Shown piece by piece: positions 8,205 through 17,896 of a stretch of 64,000 bases of DNA. The stretch is from Silanimonas sp044377035 (GTDB lineage Bacteria; Pseudomonadota; Gammaproteobacteria; Xanthomonadales; Xanthomonadaceae). The DNA is taken from positions 1 through 64,000 of the forward strand of contig NZ_JBILJW010000018.1 in the NCBI RefSeq assembly GCF_044377035.1, written 5' to 3'. The translations under genes and the position numbers were made by a program. The notes below the pieces were generated by a model. The model ran no database searches. It saw nothing but the letters and a program-made list of their open reading frames with translations, and was not told the DNA's origin. The first letter of the stretch is position 1. Each line of letters opens with the position of its first letter.

Positions 8205-8576
8205 TCAATCTCCCTGGACCAGCAGGCGGCGGCGCAGCTCGGCGTTGCGCGCGGCCTTGGAATCGACCTCGGCCTCGAGCGTGGCGCGGCGGGCTTCTGC
8301 GGCGGCGACCGCCGCCGCGGCCTCGGCTTCCCGGGCGGCGACGAGAGCGTCGGCATGGCGTTTGCGCGATGCGGCATCGCGGGCCGTGGCGAGGCGCTGG
8401 CGGGCCTCGTCGAGCGCCTGCTGGGCCGCGCCGCGGGGCTCGAGGGCGTCGGCACTGCGGATGGCGCGGTCAGCCGCGTCGAGTTCGGCGGTGGGCGGCG
8501 GGACGCTGGCGCAGCCGCCCAGCAGCGCCGCGAGGAGGAGGCCGGCGGCAAGGCCGGAGGGGACGTTTCGGCTCAT
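8205..8576 (-). CDS. Small DUF4398-like lipoprotein
   Basis: 123 residues. Lipoprotein signal MSRNVPSGLAAGLLLAALLGGCAS has an LGGC lipobox (Cys22). The rest is an Ala/Arg/Glu-rich helix (DAADRAIRSADALEP..., LDEARQRLATARDAA) typical of DUF4398 proteins, which often sit next to or are fused with OmpA domains. Together with the OmpA-like gene 4 nt downstream it probably forms an outer-membrane-to-peptidoglycan pair. Function is otherwise unknown. Confidence 0.75.
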   Translation of the reverse strand: MSRNVPSGLAAGLLLAALLGGCASVPPPTAELDAADRAIRSADALEPRGAAQQALDEARQRLATARDAASRKRHADALVAAREAEAAAAVAAAEARRATLEAEVDSKAARNAELRRRLLVQGD

Positions 8577-8663
8577 GGGGATACGGGTCGCTTTTGGTGG
8601 CGGAACGCGGCTATTCTCAAAAGCCTGACCCGGTTACGCAATGGCGCTGAGGAGCCCATCCCC

Positions 8664-9785
8664 ATGGACATCGGCTATTTCCTGAAGCTGATGACGGAGA
8701 AGAACGCCTCCGACATGTTCCTCACGACCGGCGCGCCGGTGTACATCAAGGTCGAGGGCAAGCTCTACCCGCTCGGCAACACCGGCCTCCCGGCCGGCAT
8801 GGTGAAGAAGATCGCCTATTCGCTGATGGACGAGGGCCAAGTGCCCCAGTTCGAGCGCGACCTCGAATACAACATGGCGATCGCCGTGAAGGACGCCGGG
8901 CGTTTCCGCGTCAACGTGTTCAAGCAGCGCGGCGAGGTCGGCATGGTCATCCGTGCCATCAAGAGCACGGTGCCGACGCTCGAACAGCTGCAGCTGCCCC
9001 ACGTGCTGAAGGACATCATCATGGAACCCCGCGGCCTGGTGCTCGTGGTGGGTTCCACGGGCTCGGGCAAGTCGACCGCGCTGGCCTCGATGATCGACTA
9101 CCGCAACACCAACTCGACCGGCCACATCCTCACCATCGAGGACCCGATCGAGTTCCTGCACACGCACAAGAAGTCCATCGTCAACCAGCGCGAGGTCGGC
9201 CTCGACACCCACGCCTTCCACAACGCGCTGAAGAACGCGATGCGCGAGGCGCCGGACGTCATCCTGATCGGCGAAATCCTCGATTCCGTGACCATGGAAT
9301 CGGCCATCGCCTTCGCCGAGACCGGCCACCTCTGCCTCGCGACGCTGCATTCGAACAACGCCGACCAGACGCTGGAGCGCATCCTCAACTTCTTCCCCGA
9401 GGCCGCGCACAAGAACATCCTGATGAACCTGTCCTTGAACCTTAAGGCGGTCGTCTCGCTGCGCCTCGTGATCGGCAAGGACGGCAAGCGCCTGCCGGCC
9501 TCCGAGATCCTGATCAACACCCCGATGATCCGCGACCTGATCCGCCGCGGGCAGATCCACGAGGTGAAGGAGGCGATGGAGAAGTCCCTGGAAGCGGGCA
9601 TGCACACCTTCGACCAGTCGCTGTTCAAGCTCTACAAGGAAGGCAAGATCGACCTCGAGGAAGCGCTGCGGAAGGCCGACTCGCGCGACGGCCTCGCCCT
9701 CCGCATCCGCCTTTCGGAAGGCGCGACCAGCGAGCACGACCCCTACGCCGACGTGTTCGGCGGTGCGGGCGGCGCCTTCGGCTGA
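8664..9785 (+). CDS. pilU: Type IV pilus twitching motility ATPase PilU
   Basis: 373 residues from ATG 8664, with GAGGAG 9 nt upstream; the open frame reaching left to 7704 is antisense shadow. Motifs: Walker A VGSTGSGKST, Asp box LTIEDPIEFLH, Walker B DVILIGEILD and His box TGHLCLATLHSNNADQTLERI, then FFPEAAHKNILMNLS. This is the PilT/PilU secretion ATPase family, and TGHLCLATLHxNNAxQ is characteristic of PilU. It acts with PilT at the inner membrane to retract pili. pilT is not in the window. Confidence 0.93.
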   Translation: MDIGYFLKLMTEKNASDMFLTTGAPVYIKVEGKLYPLGNTGLPAGMVKKIAYSLMDEGQVPQFERDLEYNMAIAVKDAGRFRVNVFKQRGEVGMVIRAIKSTVPTLEQLQLPHVLKDIIMEPRGLVLVVGSTGSGKSTALASMIDYRNTNSTGHILTIEDPIEFLHTHKKSIVNQREVGLDTHAFHNALKNAMREAPDVILIGEILDSVTMESAIAFAETGHLCLATLHSNNADQTLERILNFFPEAAHKNILMNLSLNLKAVVSLRLVIGKDGKRLPASEILINTPMIRDLIRRGQIHEVKEAMEKSLEAGMHTFDQSLFKLYKEGKIDLEEALRKADSRDGLALRIRLSEGATSEHDPYADVFGGAGGAFG

Positions 9786-10454
9786 TCAGCCCGGCGGCGG
9801 TGCATCCGGCTGGGCTTCGGGCGTCGCGCGCTGGAAGGCCTCCAGCGTGAGGCAGTGCGCGTCGATGCGCCGCACCGTCGGATAGGGCGCGAGGTCGAGC
9901 GCGAACCGGCGGGCGTTGTACACCATTGGCACCAGCAGGCAGTCGGCGAGGCCGGCATGGTCTCCCTCGCAGAAGGCCCCGGTGGACGGGTTCTCCGCCA
10001 GCAAGGCCTCGATCGCTTCGAAACCCAGCGCCAGCCAGTGGCGGATCCAGGCTTCACGCTGTTCCGGCGTCGCCTTGAACTCGCGCTCGAGGTACTGCAG
10101 CACCCGCAGGTTGCCCAAGGGGTGCATGTCGCAAGCAATCAGTTGGGCCAGCCCTCGCACCAGGGCGCGTTCGCGCGCGGTCGACGGCAGTAGCGGCTGT
10201 TCGGCGAAGGTCTCGTCGAGGTACTCGATGATCGCCATCGACTGCCGGATCAGGCGCTGTCCGTGCTGCAGCGTGGGAACCAGGCCCTGCGGATTGATCT
10301 GGCGGAACGCCGCGCCGTGTTGCTCGCCACCGTTGCGCACCAGATGCACCGGCGCGAGCTGGTAATCGAGCCCCTTGAGGTTCAGCGCGATGCGCACGCG
10401 GTACGCGGCGCTCGAGCGCCAGTAGGAATAAAGCCGCAATCCGCCGCTCACCAT
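9786..10454 (-). CDS. maiA: Maleylacetoacetate isomerase (zeta-class GST)
   Basis: 222 residues. The thioredoxin-like N-terminal domain has YWRSSAAYRVRIALNLKGL (bacterial form of the SSCxxRVR glutathione-site motif) and INPQGLVPTL. The helical C-terminal domain has IACDMHPLGNLRVLQYL. It isomerises maleylacetoacetate to fumarylacetoacetate using glutathione, the penultimate step of tyrosine breakdown. It is the last gene of the hppD-hmgA-fumarylacetoacetase-maiA run and abuts the convergent pilU without a gap. Confidence 0.93.
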   Translation of the reverse strand: MVSGGLRLYSYWRSSAAYRVRIALNLKGLDYQLAPVHLVRNGGEQHGAAFRQINPQGLVPTLQHGQRLIRQSMAIIEYLDETFAEQPLLPSTARERALVRGLAQLIACDMHPLGNLRVLQYLEREFKATPEQREAWIRHWLALGFEAIEALLAENPSTGAFCEGDHAGLADCLLVPMVYNARRFALDLAPYPTVRRIDAHCLTLEAFQRATPEAQPDAPPPG

Positions 10455-10500
10455 GGCATCGCCCTCCCGGGTGTTTCCCCGCCAGCCTAGCGCGGCGCGC

Positions 10501-11499
10501 TCAATCCTGCCGCTTCATCACCTGCTCGATGGCACCGAAGATCGATGCCCCCTCGGCGTCCAGCATCTCGATGCGCACGGTGTCGCCGAACTTCATGAAG
10601 GGCGTCGAGGGCTTGCCGTCGCGGAGCGTCTCGATGGTGCGCTGCTCGGCGAAGCAGCTGGCGCCCTTGTCGGTGCTCTGGTTCGCGACCGTGCCCGAGC
10701 CGACGATCGTGCCGGCCGAGAGCGGCCGCGTCTTGGCGGCATGGGCGACCAGCTGGGCGAAGCTGAACTGCATGTCCTCGCCGGCCTCCGGCGCGCCGAA
10801 CCACTGGCCGTTGAAGTGGGTGAGCAGCGGGCGATGCACCTTGCTGTCCTTCCACGCGTCGCCGAGTTCGTCCGGGGTGACGAACACCGGGCTTAAGCAC
10901 GAGCGTGGCTTGCTCTGCAGGAAGCCGAAGCCCTTGGCCAGCTCGTTCGGGATCAGGTTGCGCAGCGAGACGTCGTTGACCAGGCCGACGAGCTGGATGT
11001 GCTCGGCCGCGGCTTCGGGCGTGACGCCGTGCGGCACGTCGTCGGTGACGATGACCACTTCGGCCTCGAGGTCGATGCCGAAGGCCTCGTCGCGCACCAG
11101 CACCGCGTCGCGCGGGCCGTAGAAGCCGGCGCTCACCGCCTGGTACATCAGCGGGTCGGAATAGAAGCTCTCCGGCACCTCGGCGCCGCGGGCGCGGCGC
11201 ACGCGCTCGACGTGCGGCAGGTAGGCCGAGCCGTCGACGAACTCGTAGGCGCGCGGCAGCGGGGCGGCCAGCGCCGCCATGTCGAGGGCGAACACCTCAT
11301 GGCCATCGATGGTCTGCGCGGCCGAGCCGTTCAGGGCTTCCGACACGCCGTTGAGGCGCGGCGCCACGTTCGACCAGTCCTCCAGCGCACGCTGCAGTGT
11401 CGGCGCGATGTGCGGCACGCGCACGCCACGGGCGAGGTCGCGGGAGACGACGATCAGCGTGCCGTCGCGGCCGCCTTCCTTCAGGGATCCGAGTTTCAT
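10501..11499 (-). CDS. Fumarylacetoacetate hydrolase family protein (fumarylacetoacetase)
   Basis: 332 residues, FAH family, shorter than the roughly 420-residue mammalian enzyme but common in bacteria. Landmarks: SFYSDPLMYQAVS, GIDLEAEVVIVTDDVP (metal-binding acidic residues), FGFLQSKPRSCLSPVFVTPDELG and GTIVGSGTVANQ. It cleaves fumarylacetoacetate to fumarate and acetoacetate. The start shares an ATGA overlap with the end of hmgA (11496-11499), so translation is coupled. Confidence 0.92.
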   Translation of the reverse strand: MKLGSLKEGGRDGTLIVVSRDLARGVRVPHIAPTLQRALEDWSNVAPRLNGVSEALNGSAAQTIDGHEVFALDMAALAAPLPRAYEFVDGSAYLPHVERVRRARGAEVPESFYSDPLMYQAVSAGFYGPRDAVLVRDEAFGIDLEAEVVIVTDDVPHGVTPEAAAEHIQLVGLVNDVSLRNLIPNELAKGFGFLQSKPRSCLSPVFVTPDELGDAWKDSKVHRPLLTHFNGQWFGAPEAGEDMQFSFAQLVAHAAKTRPLSAGTIVGSGTVANQSTDKGASCFAEQRTIETLRDGKPSTPFMKFGDTVRIEMLDAEGASIFGAIEQVMKRQD

Positions 11500-12791
11500 C
11501 GCTTGTCCTGGTTGAAGTGCTTCTTCAGGCCGTGCCAGCAGGCCACGTACTGGCGCTGCCGGTGTTGCGCCGCGACCGCTTGGGCCGTGGGCCGCAGCAC
11601 CGCACGCGACTCGAACATGAAGGCCATCGTGTCACGGATGTAGTGCGGCTTGCTGGTGTCGGCGGCGCTCGCCTTCTCGAAGGTCTCGGCGTCCGGGCCG
11701 TGGCCGGTGAAGCTGTTGTGCAGCGAGGCGCCACCGGGCACGAAGCCGTCGGCCTTGGCGTCGTAGGCACCGTGCACGAGGCCCATGAATTCGCTGGCGA
11801 CGTTGCGGTGGAACCACGGCGGGCGGAAGGTGTCCTCCATCGCCAGGATGCGCGGCGGGAAGATCACGAAATCCATGTTGCCCACGCCGGGCGTGTCGCT
11901 GGGCGAGGTGAGCACGAGGAAGATGCTCGGGTCCGGGTGGTCGTAGCTGATCGAGCCGATGGTGTTGAAGCGGCGCAGGTCGTACTTGCAGGGCACGTGA
12001 TTGCCGTGCCACGCGACCACGTCGAGCGGCGAGTGGCCGATCGCGGCGCGCCACAGGCGGCCGTCGAACTTCGCCACCAGTTCGAAGTTGCCTTCCACGT
12101 CCTCCCAAGCGGCCACCGGCGCAAGGAAATCGCGCGGGTTGGCGAGCCCGTTGCTGCCGATGGGACCGAGGTCCGGCAGGCGCAGGCCGGCGCCGAGGTT
12201 CTCGCAGACGTAACCGCGCGCTTCGCCGTCCGGCAGGTCCACCGCGAAACGGATGCCGCGCGGGATCAGCGCGATCTCCTGCGGCTCGACCTCGAGCACG
12301 CCGAACTCGGTGCGGATCACCAGGCGGCCCTGCTGCGGGACGATCAGCAGCTCGCCGTCGGCGTCGTAGAAGTAGCGTCCCTGCATCGAGCGGTTGGCCG
12401 CGTACAGGTGGATGCCCACGCCCGCACCGGCCCCGGGGCCGCCATTGCCGGCCATGGTGTAGAGGCCATCGAGGAAGTCGGTGGGCGCGGCCGGAGCCGG
12501 CAGCGGGTTCCAGCGCATCTGCTCCGGCGAGACCGGGCCATCACCGAAGACGTTGTGGAACGCGCCTTCGGGCAAGAGCTCGAACGCGCCGTGCATGGCG
12601 CTCGGGCGGATACGGTAGAGCCAGCTGCGGTGGTTCTGGTGGCGCGGCGCGGTGAAGGCCGTGCCGGAGAGCTGCTCGGCGTAGAGGCCGTAGGGGCAGC
12701 GCTGCGGCGAATTGCGCCCCACCGGCAACGCGCCGGGCAGGGCCTCGGTGGCGAACTCGTTGCCGAAACCGGATTGGTAGGCGAGGGTCAT
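11496..12791 (-). CDS. hmgA: Homogentisate 1,2-dioxygenase
   Basis: 431 residues from ATG 12791 (MTLAYQSGFGNEFATEALPG), the normal start of the family. The frame is open further upstream, but only inside hppD. Cupin iron ligands are visible in PPWFHRNVASEFMGLVHG and NSFTGHGPD near the C-terminus. It opens the ring of homogentisate to maleylacetoacetate with O2. It lies 10 nt after hppD and overlaps the fumarylacetoacetase start by 4 nt. Confidence 0.95.
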   Translation of the reverse strand: MTLAYQSGFGNEFATEALPGALPVGRNSPQRCPYGLYAEQLSGTAFTAPRHQNHRSWLYRIRPSAMHGAFELLPEGAFHNVFGDGPVSPEQMRWNPLPAPAAPTDFLDGLYTMAGNGGPGAGAGVGIHLYAANRSMQGRYFYDADGELLIVPQQGRLVIRTEFGVLEVEPQEIALIPRGIRFAVDLPDGEARGYVCENLGAGLRLPDLGPIGSNGLANPRDFLAPVAAWEDVEGNFELVAKFDGRLWRAAIGHSPLDVVAWHGNHVPCKYDLRRFNTIGSISYDHPDPSIFLVLTSPSDTPGVGNMDFVIFPPRILAMEDTFRPPWFHRNVASEFMGLVHGAYDAKADGFVPGGASLHNSFTGHGPDAETFEKASAADTSKPHYIRDTMAFMFESRAVLRPTAQAVAAQHRQRQYVACWHGLKKHFNQDKR

Positions 12792-12801
12792 GGCCGCGCC
12801 C

Positions 12802-13905
12802 TCAGAGCACGCCGCGACGCATCTGGTCGCGCTCGATGCTCTCGAACAGGGCCTGGAAGTTGCCCTCACCGAAGCCTTCGTTGCCCTTGCGCTGGATGAT
12901 CTCGAAGAAGATCGGGCCGATCGCATTCTGCGTGAAGATCTGCAGCAGCTTGCGCGACTTCGTCTCCGGGTCGGCGTCGATCAGGATCTTGTTCTCGCGC
13001 AGGCGCGCCACGTCTTCGCCGTGGTTGGGGATGCGCGCGTCGATCACGTCGAAATAGGTGTCGGGCGTGTTCAGGAACTGCATGCCCTGCCCGCGCATCG
13101 CTTCGATGGTGGCGTAGATGTCGTCGGTGAAGCAGGCGATGTGCTGGATGCCCTCGCCGTGGTAGGCGTCGAGGTACTCGTTGATCTGCGACTTCGGGTC
13201 CGACGACTCGTTCAGCGGGATGCGGACGATGCCGTCCGGCGCGGTCATGGCCTTCGAGACGAGGCCGGTCTTCGCGCCCTTGATGTCGAAGTAGCGGATC
13301 TCGCGGAAGTTGAAGAGCTTCTCGTAGTAATCCGACCACTTCTGCATGTTGCCGAAGTAGAGGTTGTGCGTGAGGTGGTCGATGAAGGTCAGGCCGAAGC
13401 CGACCGGGTTCGCATCGACGCCTGGGATCGCCACGAAATCGCGGTAGATGCTGTCGACGCTGCCGTAGTCGTCAACGAGGTAGAGCATGCAGCCGCCGAT
13501 GCCCTGGATGACCGGGCGGTCGATGGCCTTGGTGCCCTCGCGGGCCACGTGTTCGCCGCCAGCGGCCAGCGCCGCGGCCTGCACCTCGTGGGCGTTCTTC
13601 TGGAAGCGGATGGCGAAGCCGCAGGCCGAGGGGCCGTGCGCCTTGGCGAAATCCGCCGCGAAGCTGTCCGGATCCTCGTTGACGAGGAAGTGCACGCCGC
13701 CTTGGCGGTACAGCGTGATCGGGCGCGCCTTGTGCTTGCGCACGGCCGTGAAACCCATCGCGCGGAAGTAGGCGTGAAGCATCTCGCCCTGCCCCGCCGG
13801 TGCCGCGAACTCGACGAACTCGAAGCCGTCGATGCCCATCGGGTTCTCGAACGTGGTGACGCTCATGCCGAGGTTCGGCGCGGCGATTGCGGGAGAAGCG
13901 TTCAT
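12802..13905 (-). CDS. hppD: 4-hydroxyphenylpyruvate dioxygenase
   Basis: 367 residues, two vicinal-oxygen-chelate domains. Fe(II) ligands: His in FIDHLTHNLYFG, His in GIQHIACFTDDIYATIEAM and Glu in GPIFFEIIQRKGNEGFGEGNF, which is also the diagnostic C-terminal sequence. It converts 4-hydroxyphenylpyruvate to homogentisate. It is the first gene of the tyrosine degradation operon, with CCGGAG 6 nt before the ATG and a recognisable promoter/operator about 50 nt upstream, shared with the divergent MarR gene. Confidence 0.95.
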   Translation of the reverse strand: MNASPAIAAPNLGMSVTTFENPMGIDGFEFVEFAAPAGQGEMLHAYFRAMGFTAVRKHKARPITLYRQGGVHFLVNEDPDSFAADFAKAHGPSACGFAIRFQKNAHEVQAAALAAGGEHVAREGTKAIDRPVIQGIGGCMLYLVDDYGSVDSIYRDFVAIPGVDANPVGFGLTFIDHLTHNLYFGNMQKWSDYYEKLFNFREIRYFDIKGAKTGLVSKAMTAPDGIVRIPLNESSDPKSQINEYLDAYHGEGIQHIACFTDDIYATIEAMRGQGMQFLNTPDTYFDVIDARIPNHGEDVARLRENKILIDADPETKSRKLLQIFTQNAIGPIFFEIIQRKGNEGFGEGNFQALFESIERDQMRRGVL

Positions 13906-13956
13906 GGCATGCTCCGGAGCTGGGGACGGGACGGCACAGGGGATGGTTCGCCGCCC

Positions 13957-13985
13957 GTTATAGTTTCATTTGAAACCACGCGCAA
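13957..13985 (-). promoter_or_regulatory. Sigma-70-type promoter of the hppD operon
   Basis: Read on the minus strand: TTGCGC (13985-13980), a 17-bp spacer, then TATAAC (13962-13957). Both boxes and spacing fit a sigma-70 promoter firing toward hppD (ATG 13905). A transcription start near 13950 would leave a leader of about 45 nt. Confidence 0.6.
13963..13976. promoter_or_regulatory. Probable MarR-family operator GTTTCA-N2-TGAAAC
   Basis: Inverted repeat with perfect 6-bp arms GTTTCA/TGAAAC separated by TT. It sits inside the spacer between -35 and -10 of the hppD promoter, between hppD and the divergent MarR gene. A dimer bound here would block RNA polymerase. Assignment to this MarR protein rests on position and symmetry. 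Confidence 0.6.
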
Positions 13986-14008
13986 CTTGCGCCGCACTGC
14001 AGCATCCG

Positions 14009-14494
14009 ATGCTCGACCTCGAACGCTTCCTGCCCTACCGCCTGTCCGTGTTGTCGAACCGCATCAGCGCCGACATCGCCCAGCTCTACGAGACCCGCTA
14101 TGGCATGGCCATCCCGGAGTGGCGCGTCATCGCCGTGCTGGCGAAGCGCCCCGGCCTCTCGGCCACGGAAGTGGCCCAGCGCACCGCCATGGACAAGGTG
14201 GCGGTGAGCCGCGCCGTTTCGTCCCTGCTCGACGCCGGCCGCATCCAGCGCGACATCGACAGCGACGACCGCCGCAAGAGCGTGCTCCGCCTCACCGACG
14301 CCGGCAAGGCCGTCTACGAGGACATCGCACCGCAGGCCCTCGCCTACGAACAGCGCCTGCTCGGCGCCCTCCGCACCGACGAGCGCCAGGCCCTCGACCG
14401 CCTGCTCGCGCGGATGGAGCAGCTCACCGCCGAAGCGGACCGCGCCGAACGCGCCGCCCGCGCGGCGGCCAACGCCGCAGCGTCGATGCCCTGA
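14009..14494 (+). CDS. MarR-family transcriptional regulator of tyrosine catabolism (probable)
   Basis: 161 residues from ATG 14009 (MLDLERFLPYRLSVLSNRIS). A TTG at 13970 is in frame but lies within the operator. The winged helix-turn-helix is visible in LSATEVAQRTAMDKVAVSRAVSSLLDAGRIQRDIDSDDRRKSVLRLTDAG, with the DxRxxxLxLT wing. Divergent from hppD, with the palindromic operator between them, it probably represses the operon and itself and responds to a pathway aromatic acid. The ligand is not readable from sequence. A terminator-like hairpin follows at 14522-14549. Confidence 0.85.
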   Translation: MLDLERFLPYRLSVLSNRISADIAQLYETRYGMAIPEWRVIAVLAKRPGLSATEVAQRTAMDKVAVSRAVSSLLDAGRIQRDIDSDDRRKSVLRLTDAGKAVYEDIAPQALAYEQRLLGALRTDERQALDRLLARMEQLTAEADRAERAARAAANAAASMP

Positions 14495-14521
14495 CGCGGC
14501 CGCGAACAGCGCCCGGAAACG

Positions 14522-14549
14522 AAACGGCCCGGAGCGATCCGGGCCGTTT
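14522..14549. terminator. Bidirectional intrinsic terminator between marR and POT transporter
   Basis: Perfect 11-bp arms AAACGGCCCGG/CCGGGCCGTTT with a 6-nt loop, giving A- and T-bearing flanks on both strands. It lies between the convergent stops at 14494 and 14574. Confidence 0.75.
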
Positions 14550-14573
14550 GCGTTGCAGCGTTTGCCGCGGCGC

Positions 14574-16076
14574 TTACTTCACGCCGTGCATCAATTTCTG
14601 GATGAGCGGAGCGAGCAGGAACAGCGAAACGCCGCCGATCACCAGCGCCCAGAACCCGAAGGTATAGCCCGAGAGCGCCGAGGCCGCGGTCATGCCGCCC
14701 TCGCCCGAGACGTGGCCGGCGAAGATGCCCGACAGGTTGTTGCCGATGCCGGTGGAGAGGAACCAGCCGCCCATGCCGAAGCCGACGAGGCGCAGCGGGG
14801 CCAGCTTGGTCACCATCGAGAGGCCGATCGGCGACAGGCAGAGCTCACCGATCGACTGGATCCAGTAAACGGCGAACAGCGTCCAGAACGGGATCTTCAT
14901 CGTTTCCGGATCGACCATGCTGCCCAAGGCGATCATCAGCAGCAGGAAAGCGAGGCCGTTGAAGAGGATGCCGAGGCCGAACTTGCGCGGGATCGAGGGG
15001 TTCCACGAACCCATCCTCACCCAGCCCCAGGCGATGATCGGCGCCAGCACGATGATGGCCACCGAGTTCACCGACTGGAACCACGCCGTCGGGAAGGTCA
15101 TGAAGCCGAGGTCGCGGTTGACGATCTGGTCGGCGAGGAAGGTGAACGAACTGCCCGCCTGCTCGAAGAACATCCAGAACAGGATGTTGAAGGCGAAGAT
15201 GATCAGCATGGCGATCACCTTGTCGCGGGCCTGCGCGCCGTTCTTGATGCCTTCGACGAGCAACATGCCGGCCAACACGACGAACATCACGGTGAGGATG
15301 ATCTGCAGCGTCGCTGCGCCCATGGCCAGCAAGGCGTAGACCACCGGCACCGCGATGGTGCAGCCGACGAACACGGTGACGATCCGGCCGATGCCGCCGG
15401 CGCCTTCCGGCGCCTCGCCCACGCCCTTGAGCTGGGCGCGACCGAGGTAGAACCAGAACAGCGAGATCACCATGCCGATACCCGCGGCGATGAACACGAC
15501 CTTGTAGGCCGGCATCGCCTCGGTGCCGAACACCTTGGCAGCGAGGATCTGGGTGAGGATCGGCGAGATCATCGCGCCGAGGTTGATGCCCATGTAGAAG
15601 ATCGTGAAGCCGGAATCGCGGCGATCGTCGCCCGTGGTGTAGATCTTGCCGACCAGCGTCGAGATGATCGGCTTGAACAGGCCGTTGCCGACGACGATCG
15701 TGGCGAGACCCAGCTTGAACACCGTCTCGTTGGGGACGGCGATCATGAAGAGGCCGGCGGCCATGAACACTGCGCCGACGAGGATCGAGCGCTGGTACCC
15801 AAGGTATTTGTCGGCCACGAGGCCGCCGAAGATGGCAGCGGCGTAGACGAGGGCGAGGTAGGACCCGTAGATCAGGCCGGCCGGCTGCTGGCCTGCCGCA
15901 TCACCACCGTGGAACTGCGCCACGATGTAGAGCACGAGGGCCCAGCGGATGCCGTAGAACGCGAAGCGCTCCCAGAACTCCGACATGAACAGCATCCACA
16001 GCGGCTTCGGGTGTCCGAGCAACTGGTCGTAGGCGGGCGGCGGCGTGGCCGTCGCCGAGGTTGCAGCACCGCTCAT
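14574..16076 (-). CDS. Proton-dependent oligopeptide transporter (POT/PTR2 family)
   Basis: 500 residues with about 14 hydrophobic segments. The POT signature ExxERFxxYG occurs as EFWERFAFYGIRW near residue 35, and GGLVADKYLGYQRSILVGA is the family DRxxG-like loop. It imports di- and tripeptides with protons across the inner membrane. It is unlinked to an obvious operon partner. The AbgT transporter downstream in transcript order of the next unit (16252-17823) is another possible peptide or amide permease. Confidence 0.92.
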   Translation of the reverse strand: MSGAATSATATPPPAYDQLLGHPKPLWMLFMSEFWERFAFYGIRWALVLYIVAQFHGGDAAGQQPAGLIYGSYLALVYAAAIFGGLVADKYLGYQRSILVGAVFMAAGLFMIAVPNETVFKLGLATIVVGNGLFKPIISTLVGKIYTTGDDRRDSGFTIFYMGINLGAMISPILTQILAAKVFGTEAMPAYKVVFIAAGIGMVISLFWFYLGRAQLKGVGEAPEGAGGIGRIVTVFVGCTIAVPVVYALLAMGAATLQIILTVMFVVLAGMLLVEGIKNGAQARDKVIAMLIIFAFNILFWMFFEQAGSSFTFLADQIVNRDLGFMTFPTAWFQSVNSVAIIVLAPIIAWGWVRMGSWNPSIPRKFGLGILFNGLAFLLLMIALGSMVDPETMKIPFWTLFAVYWIQSIGELCLSPIGLSMVTKLAPLRLVGFGMGGWFLSTGIGNNLSGIFAGHVSGEGGMTAASALSGYTFGFWALVIGGVSLFLLAPLIQKLMHGVK

Positions 16077-16197
16077 GCGGTATCCCCTTGATTCGTCAGG
16101 AAAGTGAAGCCCGACAACAGGCGCCGGGGCCGCGACTGTGTACCGTTTGTGAAGGCGGAGGTCAAACCGCGTTGCGGCATGGCTTCGGACAGCCCAC

Positions 16198-16229
16198 GAA
16201 AAAAGACGCCCCGCACGGGGCGGGGCGTC
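16198..16229 (-). terminator. Intrinsic terminator after the AbgT transporter
   Basis: GACGCCCCG (16205-16213) and CGGGGCGTC (16221-16229) form a 9-bp perfect stem with a 7-nt loop. On the minus strand it is followed by a run of six T residues ending with CGTGGG. It lies 22 nt past the stop at 16252. Confidence 0.85.
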
Positions 16230-16251
16230 CTAGGGCGACCGAGCTGGGGGA

Positions 16252-17823
<1,572 letters not shown>

Positions 17824-17862
17824 GCGGGGATCACCGGATGGGGAGGACGCGCGACTACAGCC

Positions 17863-17881
17863 GGGCCGCTGTCAGCGGCCC
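17863..17881 (-). terminator. Terminator-like hairpin after tryptophan dioxygenase
   Basis: 8-bp arms GGGCCGCT/AGCGGCCC with a 3-nt loop, 16 nt past the tryptophan 2,3-dioxygenase stop. No clear T-run on the minus strand, so modest confidence. Confidence 0.4.
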
Positions 17882-17896
17882 GTGAAAATCGTGTCG

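Noticed and set aside
7704..8663. Long N-terminal extension of PilU
   Set aside because: The extension is antisense to the OmpA-like and DUF4398 genes; PilU homology and a good ribosome site begin at 8664.
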